Positions 22,542-34,104 are shown, numbered from the stretch's first letter. The stretch is DNA of 64,000 nt from Artocarpus heterophyllus (GCA_025403435.1 CM046350.1:3316070-3380069), one strand, 5' to 3'. Translations and numbers: made by a program. Notes: generated by a model from the letters alone, not told the origin.

Positions 22542-24197
22542 ATGCAAACATCTCAAAAACACCAGGTGACAGGCGGTATACATGGATTATATACCCACCA
22601 GCATGTGCAAGAGATTGAAGTCTATTGCTCGCCTCATTTCCAAATTTTAGAGAACAACATGTTTCAAGACACTGGCAGCCAAGAAAAGAGTCTCTCCTTT
22701 GAGACCTGTAACGGACAGTTCTTCACCCTTGATTCATCCTCGGTATCTGCTGATTTTCACACCTGTGATTCTCATTCACCTTCCGCTGTGAGTGTCTTAT
22801 CCAACAGGAGTGCCTTCTCACTGCAAGGCTCCCACTCCCACTCATGCTCTTCTGATCGGCATCATTCCCCTGAAATCTACTCCGGGTCGCCAGTTAGTGG
22901 CTGCTCTGTGACTGATGATGGTAATGAATTGAAGCATAAGCTCAGAGAACTAGAAATTTCACTGCTGGGAATTGAATCAGACATTGTTGACAGCTGCTAT
23001 TGCTCCTACAAGAACGAGTCCCGTCAAGCCACTTCTTCCCTTGCAAGTTGGAAGATGATGGGCATGCTCCCGCAGTTGGATCTGAAACAAGTCCTCATGG
23101 CATGTGCGTATGCAATATCTGAATCCGACTTACCGAAAGCGACGGAGTTAATGGAGGTACTGGGGGATATGGTGTCAGTTTCAGGCGAGCCCATCCAAAG
23201 GCTAGGTGCTTACATGTTGGAAGGGTTAAGAGCAAGGTTGGAGAAATCAGGGAGTTCAATCTACAAAGCCCTCAGGTGCAATGAACCGACGAGCTCGGAA
23301 CTATTGTCGTATATGTCCATCATCTTCCAGATCTGTCCATACTGGAGGTTCGCTTACGCATCAGCAAATGCTATAATTAAGGAAGCCGTGCAAAATGAAC
23401 AGATAATTCACATAATCGATTTCCAAATAGCACAGGGCACTCAGTGGATGTCACTATTGGAGGATCTTGCCCGTCGGCCTGGTGGACCTCCATTTTTCCG
23501 CATCACCGGAGTTGACGATTCCCAGTCAGCTCAAGCTCGTGGCGGCGGCCTTCATTTAGTAGGCCAGAGGTTAGCAAAGCATGCAGAGTCGCTCAATGTG
23601 CCATTCGAATTTCAAGGCGGGGCCATGTGCAGCAGTGAGGTTGTATTGGAAACCCTTAGGATTCGACCTGGAGAAGCCATAGTAGTTAACTTCCCGTACG
23701 TGTTGCATCACATGCCGGACGAAAGCGTGAGCACTGAAAATCACAGAGATCGGTTATTACGGCTTGTTAAAAGCTTGTCACCCAAGGTTATGACCCTTGT
23801 CGAGCAGGAATCGAACACCAACACCTCCCCATTCTATGCAAGGTTCGTCGAGACGCTGGATTATTACTTGGCCATGTTTGAATCAATTGATGTGGCGCGT
23901 CCTAGGGACGACAAACAGCGGATCAGCGCGGAGCAGCACTGCGTGGCTAGAGACATAGTTAACATGATTGCTTGTGAAGGCATTGAAAGAGTGGAAAGAC
24001 ATGAACTTTTTGGGAAGTGGAGGTCAAGATTGACGATGGCCGGGTTTACGCCGTGCCCTTTGAGTTCTTCAGTGACTGTTGCCGTGAAGAACATGTTGAG
24101 AGAGTATAACCAGAATTATAGAGTTGTGGAGAAAGATGGGGCGCTTTATCTTGGCTGGAAAAACAGAGCTATGTCTACGTCTTCTGCTTGGAGATGA
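22542..24197 (+). CDS. GRAS family transcriptional regulator, PAT1 branch (SCL13/SCL21-like)
   Basis: A single coding exon of 551 aa. The N-terminal third is Ser/His-rich and variable, starting MQTSQKH and containing VYCSPHFQ-like words seen in the SCL13 group. The GRAS domain follows: leucine-rich region I from about residue 177 (LDLKQVLMACAYAI), the VHIID core as IIHIIDFQIAQG at about 287-298, a PFYRE region with NFPYVLHHMPDESVS (about 383) and PFYARFVETLDYY (about 429), and the SAW region with WRSRLTMAGF (about 492) and LYLGW..., ending in SSAW near residue 549. PAT1-branch proteins act in the nucleus and cytoplasm in phytochrome and stress signalling by binding other transcription factors. 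The start is the first ATG after a spliced leader. Full length, no breaks. The exact orthologue (SCL13, SCL21 or SCL5) was not settled. Confidence 0.95.
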   Translation: MQTSQKHQVTGGIHGLYTHQHVQEIEVYCSPHFQILENNMFQDTGSQEKSLSFETCNGQFFTLDSSSVSADFHTCDSHSPSAVSVLSNRSAFSLQGSHSHSCSSDRHHSPEIYSGSPVSGCSVTDDGNELKHKLRELEISLLGIESDIVDSCYCSYKNESRQATSSLASWKMMGMLPQLDLKQVLMACAYAISESDLPKATELMEVLGDMVSVSGEPIQRLGAYMLEGLRARLEKSGSSIYKALRCNEPTSSELLSYMSIIFQICPYWRFAYASANAIIKEAVQNEQIIHIIDFQIAQGTQWMSLLEDLARRPGGPPFFRITGVDDSQSAQARGGGLHLVGQRLAKHAESLNVPFEFQGGAMCSSEVVLETLRIRPGEAIVVNFPYVLHHMPDESVSTENHRDRLLRLVKSLSPKVMTLVEQESNTNTSPFYARFVETLDYYLAMFESIDVARPRDDKQRISAEQHCVARDIVNMIACEGIERVERHELFGKWRSRLTMAGFTPCPLSSSVTVAVKNMLREYNQNYRVVEKDGALYLGWKNRAMSTSSAWR

Positions 24198-25140
24198 AGA
24201 CTCATGCTGACGTAAAAAGGCTTGTAAAATTATTTTTTTTCAATAGTACTCATGTTGATGAGTTTTTAGTCCACGAGAGAGTGACGTCTGTAGTTTTTGT
24301 AGAGTCAAAAGATTAGCTCTTTCCCGAATTCAGACACCTGGCTCTCAATTTGCTGTAAATGTTTTGGTTAGAAAAGAGAATTTCGTTTCGCTTTTTACGG
24401 GCATGTTATTATATGTTTGTATTGACTTTAGAGAACTACAGTTTGTTGACTCGAACTGATGTGTTTGTGATCGGGCAGATGATTGGACTTGATCAATAGT
24501 ATGACATACGTTTTCCCTTTTGTTTTGCATATACGATGTTGTCATCATTCATTCAAAAAGAAAACGAACAAGCACATACAAATGTTATCTATTGCCAACT
24601 TCTCAGTGTATATATATGATCAAATGGTTTAAAAATACACAATACCGGTTAAAAAAAAAAGACATTTCAGTATATTGCACGGTTTCAACTTCTCTTATTA
24701 CCTTTTTCTGCATATGTGACGATTGGAAAACAAATCCTTTTTAGTTCCCATTGAATAAGTCTCCCAAATGTATTTGTTTTTGTGGAATATGTATTGGTCT
24801 TCATGCAAATTACTTTTTTAGATATTTTGCTGAACACAAACTGTTCCAATAACCTTATGCAAAAGTCAAAAGTAATTATATAAAAATCAATCCCAAATAG
24901 AGTTAAGTAAGACAGAAGAAGAGGAAGAAAAGGAAACTTCTGCAGAGTAGGAAGTAGGCTTGAACATTGGTCGATTTTTGTTGGTTTCTGGCAATTGAAA
25001 CCAAGTTGAGCATATGAGAAGACCAACCAAATACCGACTGAAAATAGTCAATCTATTAAGGTCAATTCGACTTGATTTTCATTAAAATAATCAACTATTT
25101 TTTAAAAAGTTTTTTAATTGTACAAGTAGTAAATTAAAAA
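24198..25140. other. 3' UTR of the GRAS gene and intergenic DNA
   Basis: The first 300 bases are the likely 3' UTR. The rest is AT-rich with no recognisable gene. Confidence 0.5.
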
Positions 25141-25149
25141 AAAAAAAAA

Positions 25150-25340
25150 CTAAAGCGCATTTAAACTATGTCCATTTAAGTTTTAGCAAAGTATGAAGCT
25201 CAATGTAAATTAATAAAGTGTTTTGAATTTTTGACATTTATGTTCTAATCTCGTCTTAGATTTACAAATTACAAAATGCTCAATTATTGTCTGCATATTA
25301 AATTCAATTTATTCAAATAGATATATTATTTATAGGGTTA
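25150..25340. repeat. Diverged copy of the 26.2-26.5 kb repeat
   Basis: This stretch shares ATTTAAGTTTTA.CAAA, AAATTAATA.AGTGTTTTGA.TTTTT, TTTATGTT.TAATCTCG and TTGTCTGCATA.TAAATT, in the same order, with 26230-26540. It is an older direct duplicate about 1.1 kb away. Confidence 0.65.
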
Positions 25341-25675
25341 ATGAGACATGTGACCCAAATAAAGTTAAAATATATTTTCAGTTTATCAATATTCTTTACA
25401 TATTTAATTCATATATATATATAAACATTAATAATCTTAATAATGATATTGTTAGTTTTAATTTATTTTTTTAAATAATAATATACGTATTTAAGATTTC
25501 AAACAGATTATGATATTATTATATTTTAAAAAAATCCTTAAAATTAGAGAGTTTGTTGCTTAAGTTCAAATTGGTATCTAAAATAATGATTTTAAAATTC
25601 CCCTAGCTAAAAGATGAGTTTTTTTGACCGAAAAATTTGAATTACGAATGCATTGACAAATTGGAATTAGAATGT

Positions 25676-25985
25676 TATGATTGAATTAACGATATAGTAT
25701 TTATTAAGTCTTATTGTGTATCTTACAAATTATAAAATTGATATATTATTAAGTTAATGATATCTAATGATAATTGTTTATAATGATATCCATTTTTAAG
25801 ACTAGTGATAATGATGTTTTCTTTTTATAGTGATATATAATTAAATTAATGATATAATATTTTTTTAAGTCTTTTTGTGTGTCTTATGGCATTAAGTTAA
25901 TGAAACGTAATAATAATAATATTTAATTACGTTAATTTTTTAAGACTTCAAGTGATAATACTTCCTCTTTAGATTGTGCTAACAT
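25676..25985. repeat. Two diverged tandem copies of a ~155-bp AT-rich unit
   Basis: ATTGAATTAACGATATAGTA followed by AAGTCTTATTGTGTATCTTA (from 25680) recurs as ATTAAATTAATGATATAATA followed by AAGTCTTTTTGTGTGTCTTA (from about 25832). Later words (GTTAATGA, TTTTTAAGAC, GTGATAAT) also recur in order. Confidence 0.5.
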
Positions 25986-26282
25986 TATGGATTGGTAACA
26001 CAAACAACATTACATCAAGTTAATGATATTCATTTTTTATTGCTTCTTATATTTTTTTTGAAATTATATTGTAAGCAATTTAATGATGTGGATTTTAAGA
26101 CATATTGTAATTAATCAAATGTATATATATTTCTCTAATATCAATTTTTTTCTCCAACTCAATTATGAGATAAGGAGATATGTTAAAAAAATAAATACAT
26201 GACATGGTGTTTTAACAAAAGTCTATCCAAAATATGCCCATTTAAGTTTTAACAAAAGTACACCAAGTAAACTATGAAATTT

Positions 26283-26408
26283 GATTTAAATTAATAGAGT
26301 GTTTTGAGTTTTTCACATTTATGTTTTAATCTCGTTTTAGATTTAGATTTAAATTAATAGAGTGTTTTGAGTTTTTCACATTTATGTTTTAATCTCGTTT
26401 TAGATTTA
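26283..26408. repeat. Exact 63-bp tandem duplication
   Basis: The unit at 26283-26345 is followed at once by an apparently identical copy at 26346-26408. Each begins GATTTAAATTAATAGAGTG and ends CGTTTTAGATTTA. Identity suggests a recent slippage or unequal exchange event. Confidence 0.85.
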
Positions 26409-26589
26409 GAAATTACTAACATGTTCAATTGTTGTCTGCATAGTAAATTTAATTTATTAAATAAATATACTATATATTTAATTTATAAAACATTATTGTC
26501 TGTGTAGTAAATTTAATTTATTTAAATAAATATATTATCTATAAACCTCAGAATTTATAAAACTTGAGATGAACCTTACATGATAGGAC

Positions 26590-26820
26590 GAAGAAGGTTT
26601 TTGAATATTGGGTTTGAGTTTCTACTTGCATAGAAAGATAGGTTCTTTTCTATTAATGGCCTTCTTCTATTAATGGCCTTAGTGACAACCTTACATTCTG
26701 AACCTTACATTTTTGAATATCAGGTTTGAGTTTCTAGTAGAGGTTACGTAGTACGTACAAAGATAGGTCGAAAAAAGTTTTTTCTATTAATGGCCTTAGT
26801 GACAACCCTCTTATGATGTA
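26590..26820. repeat. Diverged direct repeat of about 100 bases
   Basis: TTTTTGAATATTGGGTTTGA (about 26597) recurs as TTTTTGAATATCAGGTTTGA (about 26710), and CTATTAATGGCCTTAGTGAC recurs near 26675 and 26787. The first copy holds an extra internal TCTATTAATGGCCTT. Confidence 0.6.
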
Positions 26821-27482
26821 GATATGAAGATGAATATAAACTTATAATAGTTATATAAAGTTGTTGAAGTAGACATTTTTATCTTTTCTCAATGTGGGAC
26901 TCTTACAAATTTAATTTTTTGAAGTATTAAAATATACATATACATAATAAATGTTATTGGAACTTTAAAATAGTACATTATTAGTAAATGTCGGCCCTTG
27001 TTTGTCCTATTAGTGTCCATTCAATGTCTTTGTTTTGCTTGCTTTTTTTTTTCTTTTCTTTTTTTTAATACAAACAACTTAGCAAAAGAGGTTCAGTCAT
27101 ACGTGTGCTTAAAAAGCTTATACAAATTTCTACTTGTACCCCTTGTGTAAAATTATACTATCGTTTGATAAAAACTATTTTTAATTTTTTTACATTACTA
27201 AATAAATTTTCTTATTTTGCGATCGATGCCACGATTTACGCACATATGCAGAGGGTAGTTTGTGATTTAAATCATCACTCTAGTTTTGGTGTCTAAAATA
27301 GCATCTAACTAACTAAATCATGATATATTCTTTTAGGGAAAATAATGATACATTATTCAAAAAAATTGACTTGTTTTTGAACTAATTTTTTCATGCTTTA
27401 ATATTTGAGTTTATTTTCTTATGAGAATATTTTAGTTTAGTAAATTACATGACAAAATATAACTAACTAGACACTTTTTGAA

Positions 27483-27512
<30 letters not shown>
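27483..27512. repeat. (AAT)n microsatellite
   Basis: About ten AAT triplets in a row within AT-rich intergenic DNA. Confidence 0.9.
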
Positions 27513-27513
<1 letters not shown>

Positions 27514-28458
27514 TAGATTGGTGATTTGTGATATGATCGTTCAACCGTTAAATGGACAAACAAAATTAAAAAATCGATTATAAATAGCCAAACCAATTGC
27601 CACAAAAAATACGGTTTTATTGTTGATTACATGGTTAATTTGTTGGTGAAACGATGATCTTAAAAAAAAAAGTTGGTGAAACAATGAGAAATGCGGTTCT
27701 AATTAAATCTTTGGTGAAACTATATGAGAACTGTGACATGGAATTTTCTCGTCATTTGATCATGTACTAGGAATTGGGTTAAGATAAGTGCGCCATGTTA
27801 TTACATTATTTTTGTATCAAAAGACAAGGAAAAAAAAAATAACCTGCTGGGTTACCATCTGTAACGGGCTAGTTATTGCTGTCTAAAGCTGGAAAAACCG
27901 ACCACTGCCTGTCGAAAACTAATTGATTATCTATAAGAGCCGACCGGCTTTTATTTTTCCAAAACAGCCGTCTTCCGTCGAAAATCGTTCTAACGGAAAA
28001 GGACAGTTTTTTAACCGGTAAACACTTTTTTTTTTTTTTCTTAAAGGTAGGGATTTAAATTTTTCATTTTTAGGTGAAGTTTGGTGTGGTTTTACCATTA
28101 AACTATGTCTACAACTAAATGTAAAAATTGAGTGGGTTAATCGGGTTTTTTTTGAAAATCTCAACACGCCCGATCAAAGTTTGAGTGGGTTAATTTTAAA
28201 TTTAACCCACTTAATCAACCGAATGTTCAAAATCAAACTACCAAATTGAAGTTTGAGTGGGTTAATCGAATTGAGTAATATGAAAAGAAAAAAATTCAAA
28301 ACTAATAATTTAACCCAAAATAAATCAAAAGCTAAAAATTCAAAAAAAAAAAATGGTCTTATAAAGGTCTAAAATTCTCTCAATAAGTTTAAAAAAAATT
28401 TTGTTATTAATTGTTTTACTCTAATTGTAGATAAACAAAAAACATAAAATTAAGCTGA

Positions 28459-28534
28459 GATTCAATTTCATTTGACATTATTTAAATCATACATTAGATT
28501 CAATTTTATTTGACATTATTTAAATCATACACTA
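28459..28534. repeat. 38-bp tandem duplication
   Basis: 28459-28496 and 28497-28534 are near-identical, each starting GATTCAATTT and containing TTTGACATTATTTAAATCAT. They differ at two positions. Confidence 0.8.
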
Positions 28535-29446
28535 CCATACAAAGGTTTAAATTTTTATTTAAGACAAATTTCACTACGAGAAAGTTTTTATAAGGTCATA
28601 CGATGATTACTTAATCAGATTTCATATATTTTATAAAGCCCTGGAAGCAAAAAAAACAAAAAGAAAAAGTTGAATTTCTTCTTCGGTTTGTAATGTTCAG
28701 CTTATCTCGGGCTAATTTCGGGTTAAGTTAGATGGATTGTTTAGTTTTTTAATCCACCCCTGTCTCCAACCATTATGTGATTGAAAACAAGCTAAAATAA
28801 AATTACAACGCGGGTTTATCTGGCAGGCAGACCGAAACGTAAAAAACAGCGCCAAGCATTAGGGGCCACGTTTCCTCGAATTCGAATATTTGATCACACT
28901 CCCGTTCATTCCCAAACCTAGTATGGAATGAACCGATTTGACGGAAATAACGACAGATTCCTATTGACGTGTAAATTTGCTCCATTCCGTTTCCCAAGAA
29001 ATACCACCACAAACAAACCGCCTTGAAAATTACACGAAACAAATTATAAAGAATTAGACGCGCCGTCGTTTGAACTTTGAACCCCCATGATCAAAATGAA
29101 ACGCAAAAGCTTTATCGCTTTCCGACCATGAAATTTTGAGGTATTGCCATATAATTTAGTATATTGACTTCTCGATCTTTTTCTTTCTCTGTCTCTGATT
29201 CCGATGTCATTCTCTTAAATCAATATTGCATAATCAGTATTTTTCTTATTCATGATCCAATCCGAAATAAAAATGCCGTACAAAAATCTCGTCTTGTTCA
29301 ATTCTTGATTCCTTGTTTGTTCTTTTCTCTGTAGTATTCAAAGATTTAAATTGTGGGTTTCGTTTAATTGATAAAATTGCTCAATTGAAAGAAGATAACT
29401 AGACAAGAGAAATTGTTTGCTCTGCTCTGCGGTTTCAGAATTGGTA

Positions 29447-30398
29447 ATGGAAGAAGAGTCAGCGGAGAGATCGGAGCTGCGCAGAATGCAAAGCGAGGAA
29501 GAGCGAGAACGACGTCGTATAAGAGACCGGCAAAGAAGGCAATCCATGACTCTGGAGCAGAGGGAACGACATCTCGCTAGGCGTCGTCGAAACTATCAGC
29601 TCAGACGACTCAGAGCCGGGACTACCAGACGGGATTCTTCCACAAAAATCTCTCATGAATCCGTGGGTGAAATTGACATTGCAAATCAACATCATGGTCA
29701 AGCACTAAATTCTGCGCCACAAGTGATTAGTTCCCAAAAAAAGGATCATGATTTTGAAAAGCTGAGTTATGAATGCTTACAATTGGTTGGTGGGTTTCTG
29801 TTAAATTGTTTTATTTCTAATTCATGTGCTTCAATTGCACTTAAATATGCTTTGTTAAAGGTTCGGAAACTCTAGCCCCGAAAACAGTTAATATGACGAG
29901 GAGATTGAGGTTAAGTCATTTAAGGTGTCTTGCGCGATCGTTGAATGGAGGTGGGATTCATGAAAAGGAAGCAGCAAAACTTGTGTCAAAGAGACATGTT
30001 GATGATACGACTTGTGAGTTTCGTTGATGTTAAGATTTTTTTTGAAGCGTTGCTATTGTTATAAGTTATACAGGATTGTGTTTTTGAAATTACGTGCCTT
30101 GTTGTCTGGATAGTGCAATTCGGAAACAACGATTCGAGTAGACTGCCGAGCGGGCTACGTTTGAATCGCATTAAACGTCTTGCTCGGGGATTGAGTGCTG
30201 TTAACAATGAGACAAATGGTCAAAGCCATCAAGGTAAACTAAGAAATGTGAATACTAATTATTCATATGATATTCTTTTGTGCACTTCATTATTAGTAAT
30301 TTTTTTTGCTAAACATTTATGCCTTCAATTCAGTGGAACAGAATGTCGTGGTCGGTAGTGGCGACCTCCATAAGTTTGGACAAACCGACCGTTGCTAG
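29447..30398 (+). CDS. Arginine-rich protein of unknown function, four exons
   Basis: Exons by splice consensus and frame: 29447-29789, 29861-30013, 30114-30233 and 30334-30398 (681 bases, 226 aa). All introns are GT-AG and are 71, 100 and 100 bases long; all three interrupt codons after the first base. The start chosen is the ATG at 29447 (MEEESAERSELRR); one at 29417 is in frame but looks like leader. Residues 1-60 are very rich in Arg and Glu (EERERRRIRDRQRR, then MTLEQRERHLARRRRNY), predicted to form a charged helix. The middle is polar. Exons 2 and 3 each carry a related short motif, RLRLSHLRCLARSLNG and GLRLNRIKRLARGLSA. No signal peptide, membrane segment or catalytic motif is seen. 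The arginine blocks suggest nuclear location or nucleic acid binding. I do not recognise a named family. Confidence 0.72.
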
Positions 30399-31830
30399 AG
30401 GGAGAAGTTAAAAGTACCTTGTAAACCAGTATGAAGAGTTGATTTTTCAATTGACCAAAGACGAGGAATGGACTCCTTTTAGCTCATCTAGATCGTTTTT
30501 TAGACGGAAAAATCAGTAAGTTTGGAATGAATATAGAATTTTACTTGTATATTGTTGAAAAGAGGAGGCAAAATAAACATATTAACACAACAACATGCTG
30601 ATAACTACTCTGTTTCTCCACTCTTGTGCATCTAATTGGAATTGCTGCCTTGTTTGCTTGTTATCCTTGGTATCTGTTTTATAGATACTAATATTGGTTT
30701 AAATTCTTTTAGGAAGTTAGGTATGTCAATTATAATTTATTGCTACTTCTTTATTATCGAAGATGAGAATAGTTCTGTCATATACTCATTTTTAAATTGT
30801 ATATTCTTAGCACTTAGCAGTTAAGAAAGGGATAGGATCAAAGACAGGAAAAACAAATCATTGGTGGTGATGTTGAATGGAACACGACAAAGTACGTAAA
30901 TATGCATTCCTGATTTTAGGGGGAGATCTTAGGTTCAAATCTTAAGAACAACTAGCAAGGTATAAATAAAAATATATAGATATAATCTTGATTGTAGGGT
31001 TTGTTTTACTTTATTACACATTACTGTTTTAGTTGCTAATCGTCTTATGCCAAGCAAGACTCGGCTTGACCATAAAGAATCAAGACCTTCTAATACCGAT
31101 GCCATCTTACAACTTTGTTCACTTATAATCTAGCTTCTGTTGGAAAACACATATAACCGTTCCTTTTGTTGGACAATCATTTACGCAAGACCAACCTGGT
31201 GTAAGGGACCAAGTGAAAATTAGCCGGTCCTTGATTAGTTTATCAAGAATTGGGAGATTTTATCCAACAACTACTCTATAACTCTGTCTGAAGTTGAATT
31301 TGACTACGGTCCAAGAATGCCTCATTGCTTTAGAATCTCCCTGTTATTTGCTACTTACGAAGTTGAATTTGACAGACTTTATTGGGCCTATTTTTTATTT
31401 TAACATCTCCTTTGTTCTTCACACTTGCAGGTCGGAGAAAGCTAATTGCTAGATAAAAGAGTTAGAAGTAGATGGAGGAGGCTCATTGAATTTGTACGAA
31501 AACAGCGGATCACATAGTAGATTTTTAAACACTGAAATTGGCAGAGAAAGGGTTTTTTTTTTTTTTTTTTGTGGATATATTTTTGCTTTTGGGAAGTATT
31601 TCAGCATTGCCTCCAGAAGTCACATTACCTATGTATGGTTTCTTGCCATATAGTTTTTTTCCATCTCAGATTCTGAATAAAACTTTTCACTGAATTTTAT
31701 GCGTTGCTTAGTGTATGGTTTTTTATTTCATTTCCCAACTTAAATGGGATGACAAATAATAAAAAAGATATGAGCAATAAACCCGTGACATGTGACATCA
31801 TAATTTCTGATTCTATTACACTATCTAATA
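30399..31830. other. 3' UTR of the arginine-rich gene and intergenic DNA
   Basis: Possible further non-coding exons exist (an acceptor-like CACTTGCAG before 31431) but no coding continuation is seen after the TAG at 30396-30398. There is a T-run at 31554-31570. Confidence 0.4.
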
Positions 31831-31835
31831 TATAA

Positions 31836-31985
31836 GCAAGCAGTGCTCGGAGAAAATGACAATAATAGTGAAATAACTCCTGATTCTATTTCTTTCTGAG
31901 AATTCCAAACGACGGCGACCCAAAGCCGAGTTGGAAGAGAGACAGAGGAATGCACGCAGTGCTGAGAGAAAACAACAATAGCTTA
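31836..31985 (+). repeat. Imperfect repeat with arginine-rich coding look
   Basis: GCAAGCAGTGCTCGGAGAAAA (31836) recurs in diverged form as GCACGCAGTGCTGAGAGAAAA (31952). The second copy lies in a short open stretch reading KRRRPKAELEERQRNARSAE, similar in composition to the start of the arginine-rich protein 2.5 kb upstream. It ends at a stop and has no start codon, so it may be a pseudo-exon or chance. Confidence 0.35.
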
Positions 31986-32255
31986 AAAAGAAAAGTAACC
32001 ACAACGATGGCCGATGGAAACGACAAGGAATGGAAGATCACAATGGCGAAAAAACGACAACATCTTAAAACAACGAGATTTGATGGACAATTGGTTAGGA
32101 TAAATATTTGAAAAAAGTCCGGGGCAACCTTTCATAGATCGGTTGGCTGGAACCCGCTTGGTAAGCTGGAGGCCTTGATTTTGACTCTCAATGAAAGCGT
32201 ATACTAAAAAATTTGTAAGAGCGTGTTTACTACGAGAAAGGAGAGGTGGATGGAT

Positions 32256-32654
32256 GCACTCTCCTCTTGCGCCACAAGAATTGTTCTTAATTATGAAATA
32301 ATTCACTAACTTTATTATATTTAAATTTAAAATACTATTTTACTTTTGTAAAAAATAATTAAAAATATATAATAATAGACAATATAATAATTAGATAAAA
32401 CTATTATTTATTTTTTTAATTCTTCCTCTCTTGTATTAAACAACTTAAAAGATTGCTATAATCATCTTTATCATTTACATTTTCTGTCCATTTAACTCAA
32501 AATGCCCTCTCCTCTTGCGCCACAAAAACTGCTCCTAATTATGAAATAATCCACCAAATCTATTATATTTTAAATTTAAAATACTATTTTCCTCTTGTAA
32601 AAAATTATTAAATAAATAATAAAAATAGACAATATAATAATTACATAAAAATTA
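32256..32654. repeat. Direct repeat, two ~150-bp copies about 247 bp apart
   Basis: Copy one (32256-32403) and copy two (32504-32654) share CTCTCCTCTTGCGCCACAA, AATTATGAAATAAT, TATTATATTT and AGACAATATAATAATTA in order. The DNA after copy one (TAAACAACTTAAAAGATTG to TCCATTTAACTC, 32435-32500) recurs at about 33190-33250, after the insertion described next. Confidence 0.7.
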
Positions 32655-33188
32655 TCAGGTATGTTTGTTTCATGCATTTTTTTGAACTCAATGGACTCAA
32701 ATTTAAATTTGAGTATTAAGATTCTTCGGATACGTGTTTGTTTTCCTTAAAATTTGAATCATTTGAGTATCAAGAATCTAAGTTTTTAGAGTTTTCATCC
32801 CTCTTAAATTTTTGATGCTCGGATATCTTTGTTACAGTAAAAAACTAAAATTTTCTCTCATATATTTGAGGAAAAAAATCATAACTTCTTCATTCAATAT
32901 ACAATTGAGATGATTCTTTTTTCACAGTATTCTTAATAAAGAGAGGAATAAATCAAGATCTATATTGTATATTTTTTAAAATCATTAACATTAAGATTTT
33001 ATTAGATTTATTAATATATCAAAAACTATCTTCGCTACCTCTCCAAACACAAAATTTAATTCTATTCCACACTTAGATTAAATGTCAATTCAAATAACAA
33101 TTCAAATCACTAACTCAAATCCTAATTCAAATCAGACTAACTCAAATTAAATCATTAATTCAAATCCATTTATCAAACGGACCCATCA
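32655..33188. mobile_element. Possible foldback element inserted in the second repeat copy
   Basis: The left end reads GGTATGTTTGTTTCATGCAT and the reverse complement of the right end GGGTCCGTTTGATAAATGGA, an imperfect inverted pair. The element separates two parts of the surrounding repeat, which resumes at about 33190. It has no coding capacity. A target duplication is unclear (ATCA on both sides at best). Confidence 0.45.
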
Positions 33189-33500
33189 TCTATCATTTTA
33201 ACTCTCCATTTCTCCTACCAAACGACTTGAAAGATGTCCATTTAACTCTCTCCATAAGTTTTTAATCAATATCTACTAATTGTTTATATAATATTGTGAA
33301 TTATTCAGTTGTTAAATTCACTTTTTATTCTTAAAACTCTTATTTTAATATTAAAAATGCCATTTATTAATTATGAAAATTAACCAGAGTTAAAATTTTT
33401 GAAATTTTCTGGGACAAATAGTTCAAACTTTGACAGCAGCCACTTTAGAAAACTCAAATCAGGCCGTAGAATTTACATCGAACCGTCCACAACAGAGTAG
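33189..33500. other. Intergenic DNA before the snoRNA locus
   Basis: The first 60 bases continue the interrupted repeat; the rest is AT-rich and leads into the TATA-like box at 33507. Confidence 0.45.
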
Positions 33501-33506
33501 TTCAAT

Positions 33507-33518
33507 CTATAAATAAAG
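33507..33518 (+). promoter_or_regulatory. TATA-like box of the snoRNA host transcript
   Basis: CTATAAATAAAG is followed by a leader with two TTAGGGCT words (near 33550 and 33582), similar to the telo-box that is frequent in plant snoRNA and translation gene promoters. No long coding frame follows. Confidence 0.4.
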
Positions 33519-34104
33519 CCTTGCCTTCACCGATATATGTCTTAACTCTTTAGGGCTTTTGTTCCTGGGACTCTACTCCATTGTTAGGGCTCCGAAGGTG
33601 GCCTCCAAAATTAGATTTCGGTTTATCGCCAAAATCCTGTAAAGAATGTGTCTATGATTTAGAATTTTGTGCTTTCGGCTCTTCAAAACCCTATTTCGAT
33701 TTCTCTTCGAAGTTTGAGGCTTTGATTCTGCGATCCGTTTAGGGCTTTTCATCGACGTCTCATCGATCTTTGCAATGAGATCGATTAATACGTAATCCTT
33801 CGTCCTATTCCCTCAGTTGTTTTCGGTTTTAAGATTCATTTTGCATAGCATTTGTTTACAGTGCGAAAAAAATTCGATCTTGGTTTAGAAAAAAGCTCGT
33901 TGGTTTGGGTTTGTTACCCTATATTTTTCAGTTTGTTTGTTTTCTGATTATTACATTATATATTTAGGTCTAATCTGTTCTTAATCTCTTTCCGTTCCTC
34001 TTTTATTTTTGACAAGAATGCCCAAAAAGTTGTATTTTTATTTGAAAATTTGTATTCTTTTTAATGAGTTCTGCAATTCTGATGATTTTTTCTTATTCTT
34101 AGTG

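Larger units (their letters stand above)
26830..29380. other. Intergenic DNA before the arginine-rich gene, no gene recognised
   Basis: AT-rich. A GAGTGGGTTAAT word recurs three times between 28130 and 28265. The sequence becomes more GC-rich from about 28800. ACGCGCCGTCGTTTGAA (from about 29058) and a T-rich leader from 29150 may belong to the promoter and 5' UTR of the gene starting at 29447. Confidence 0.45.
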
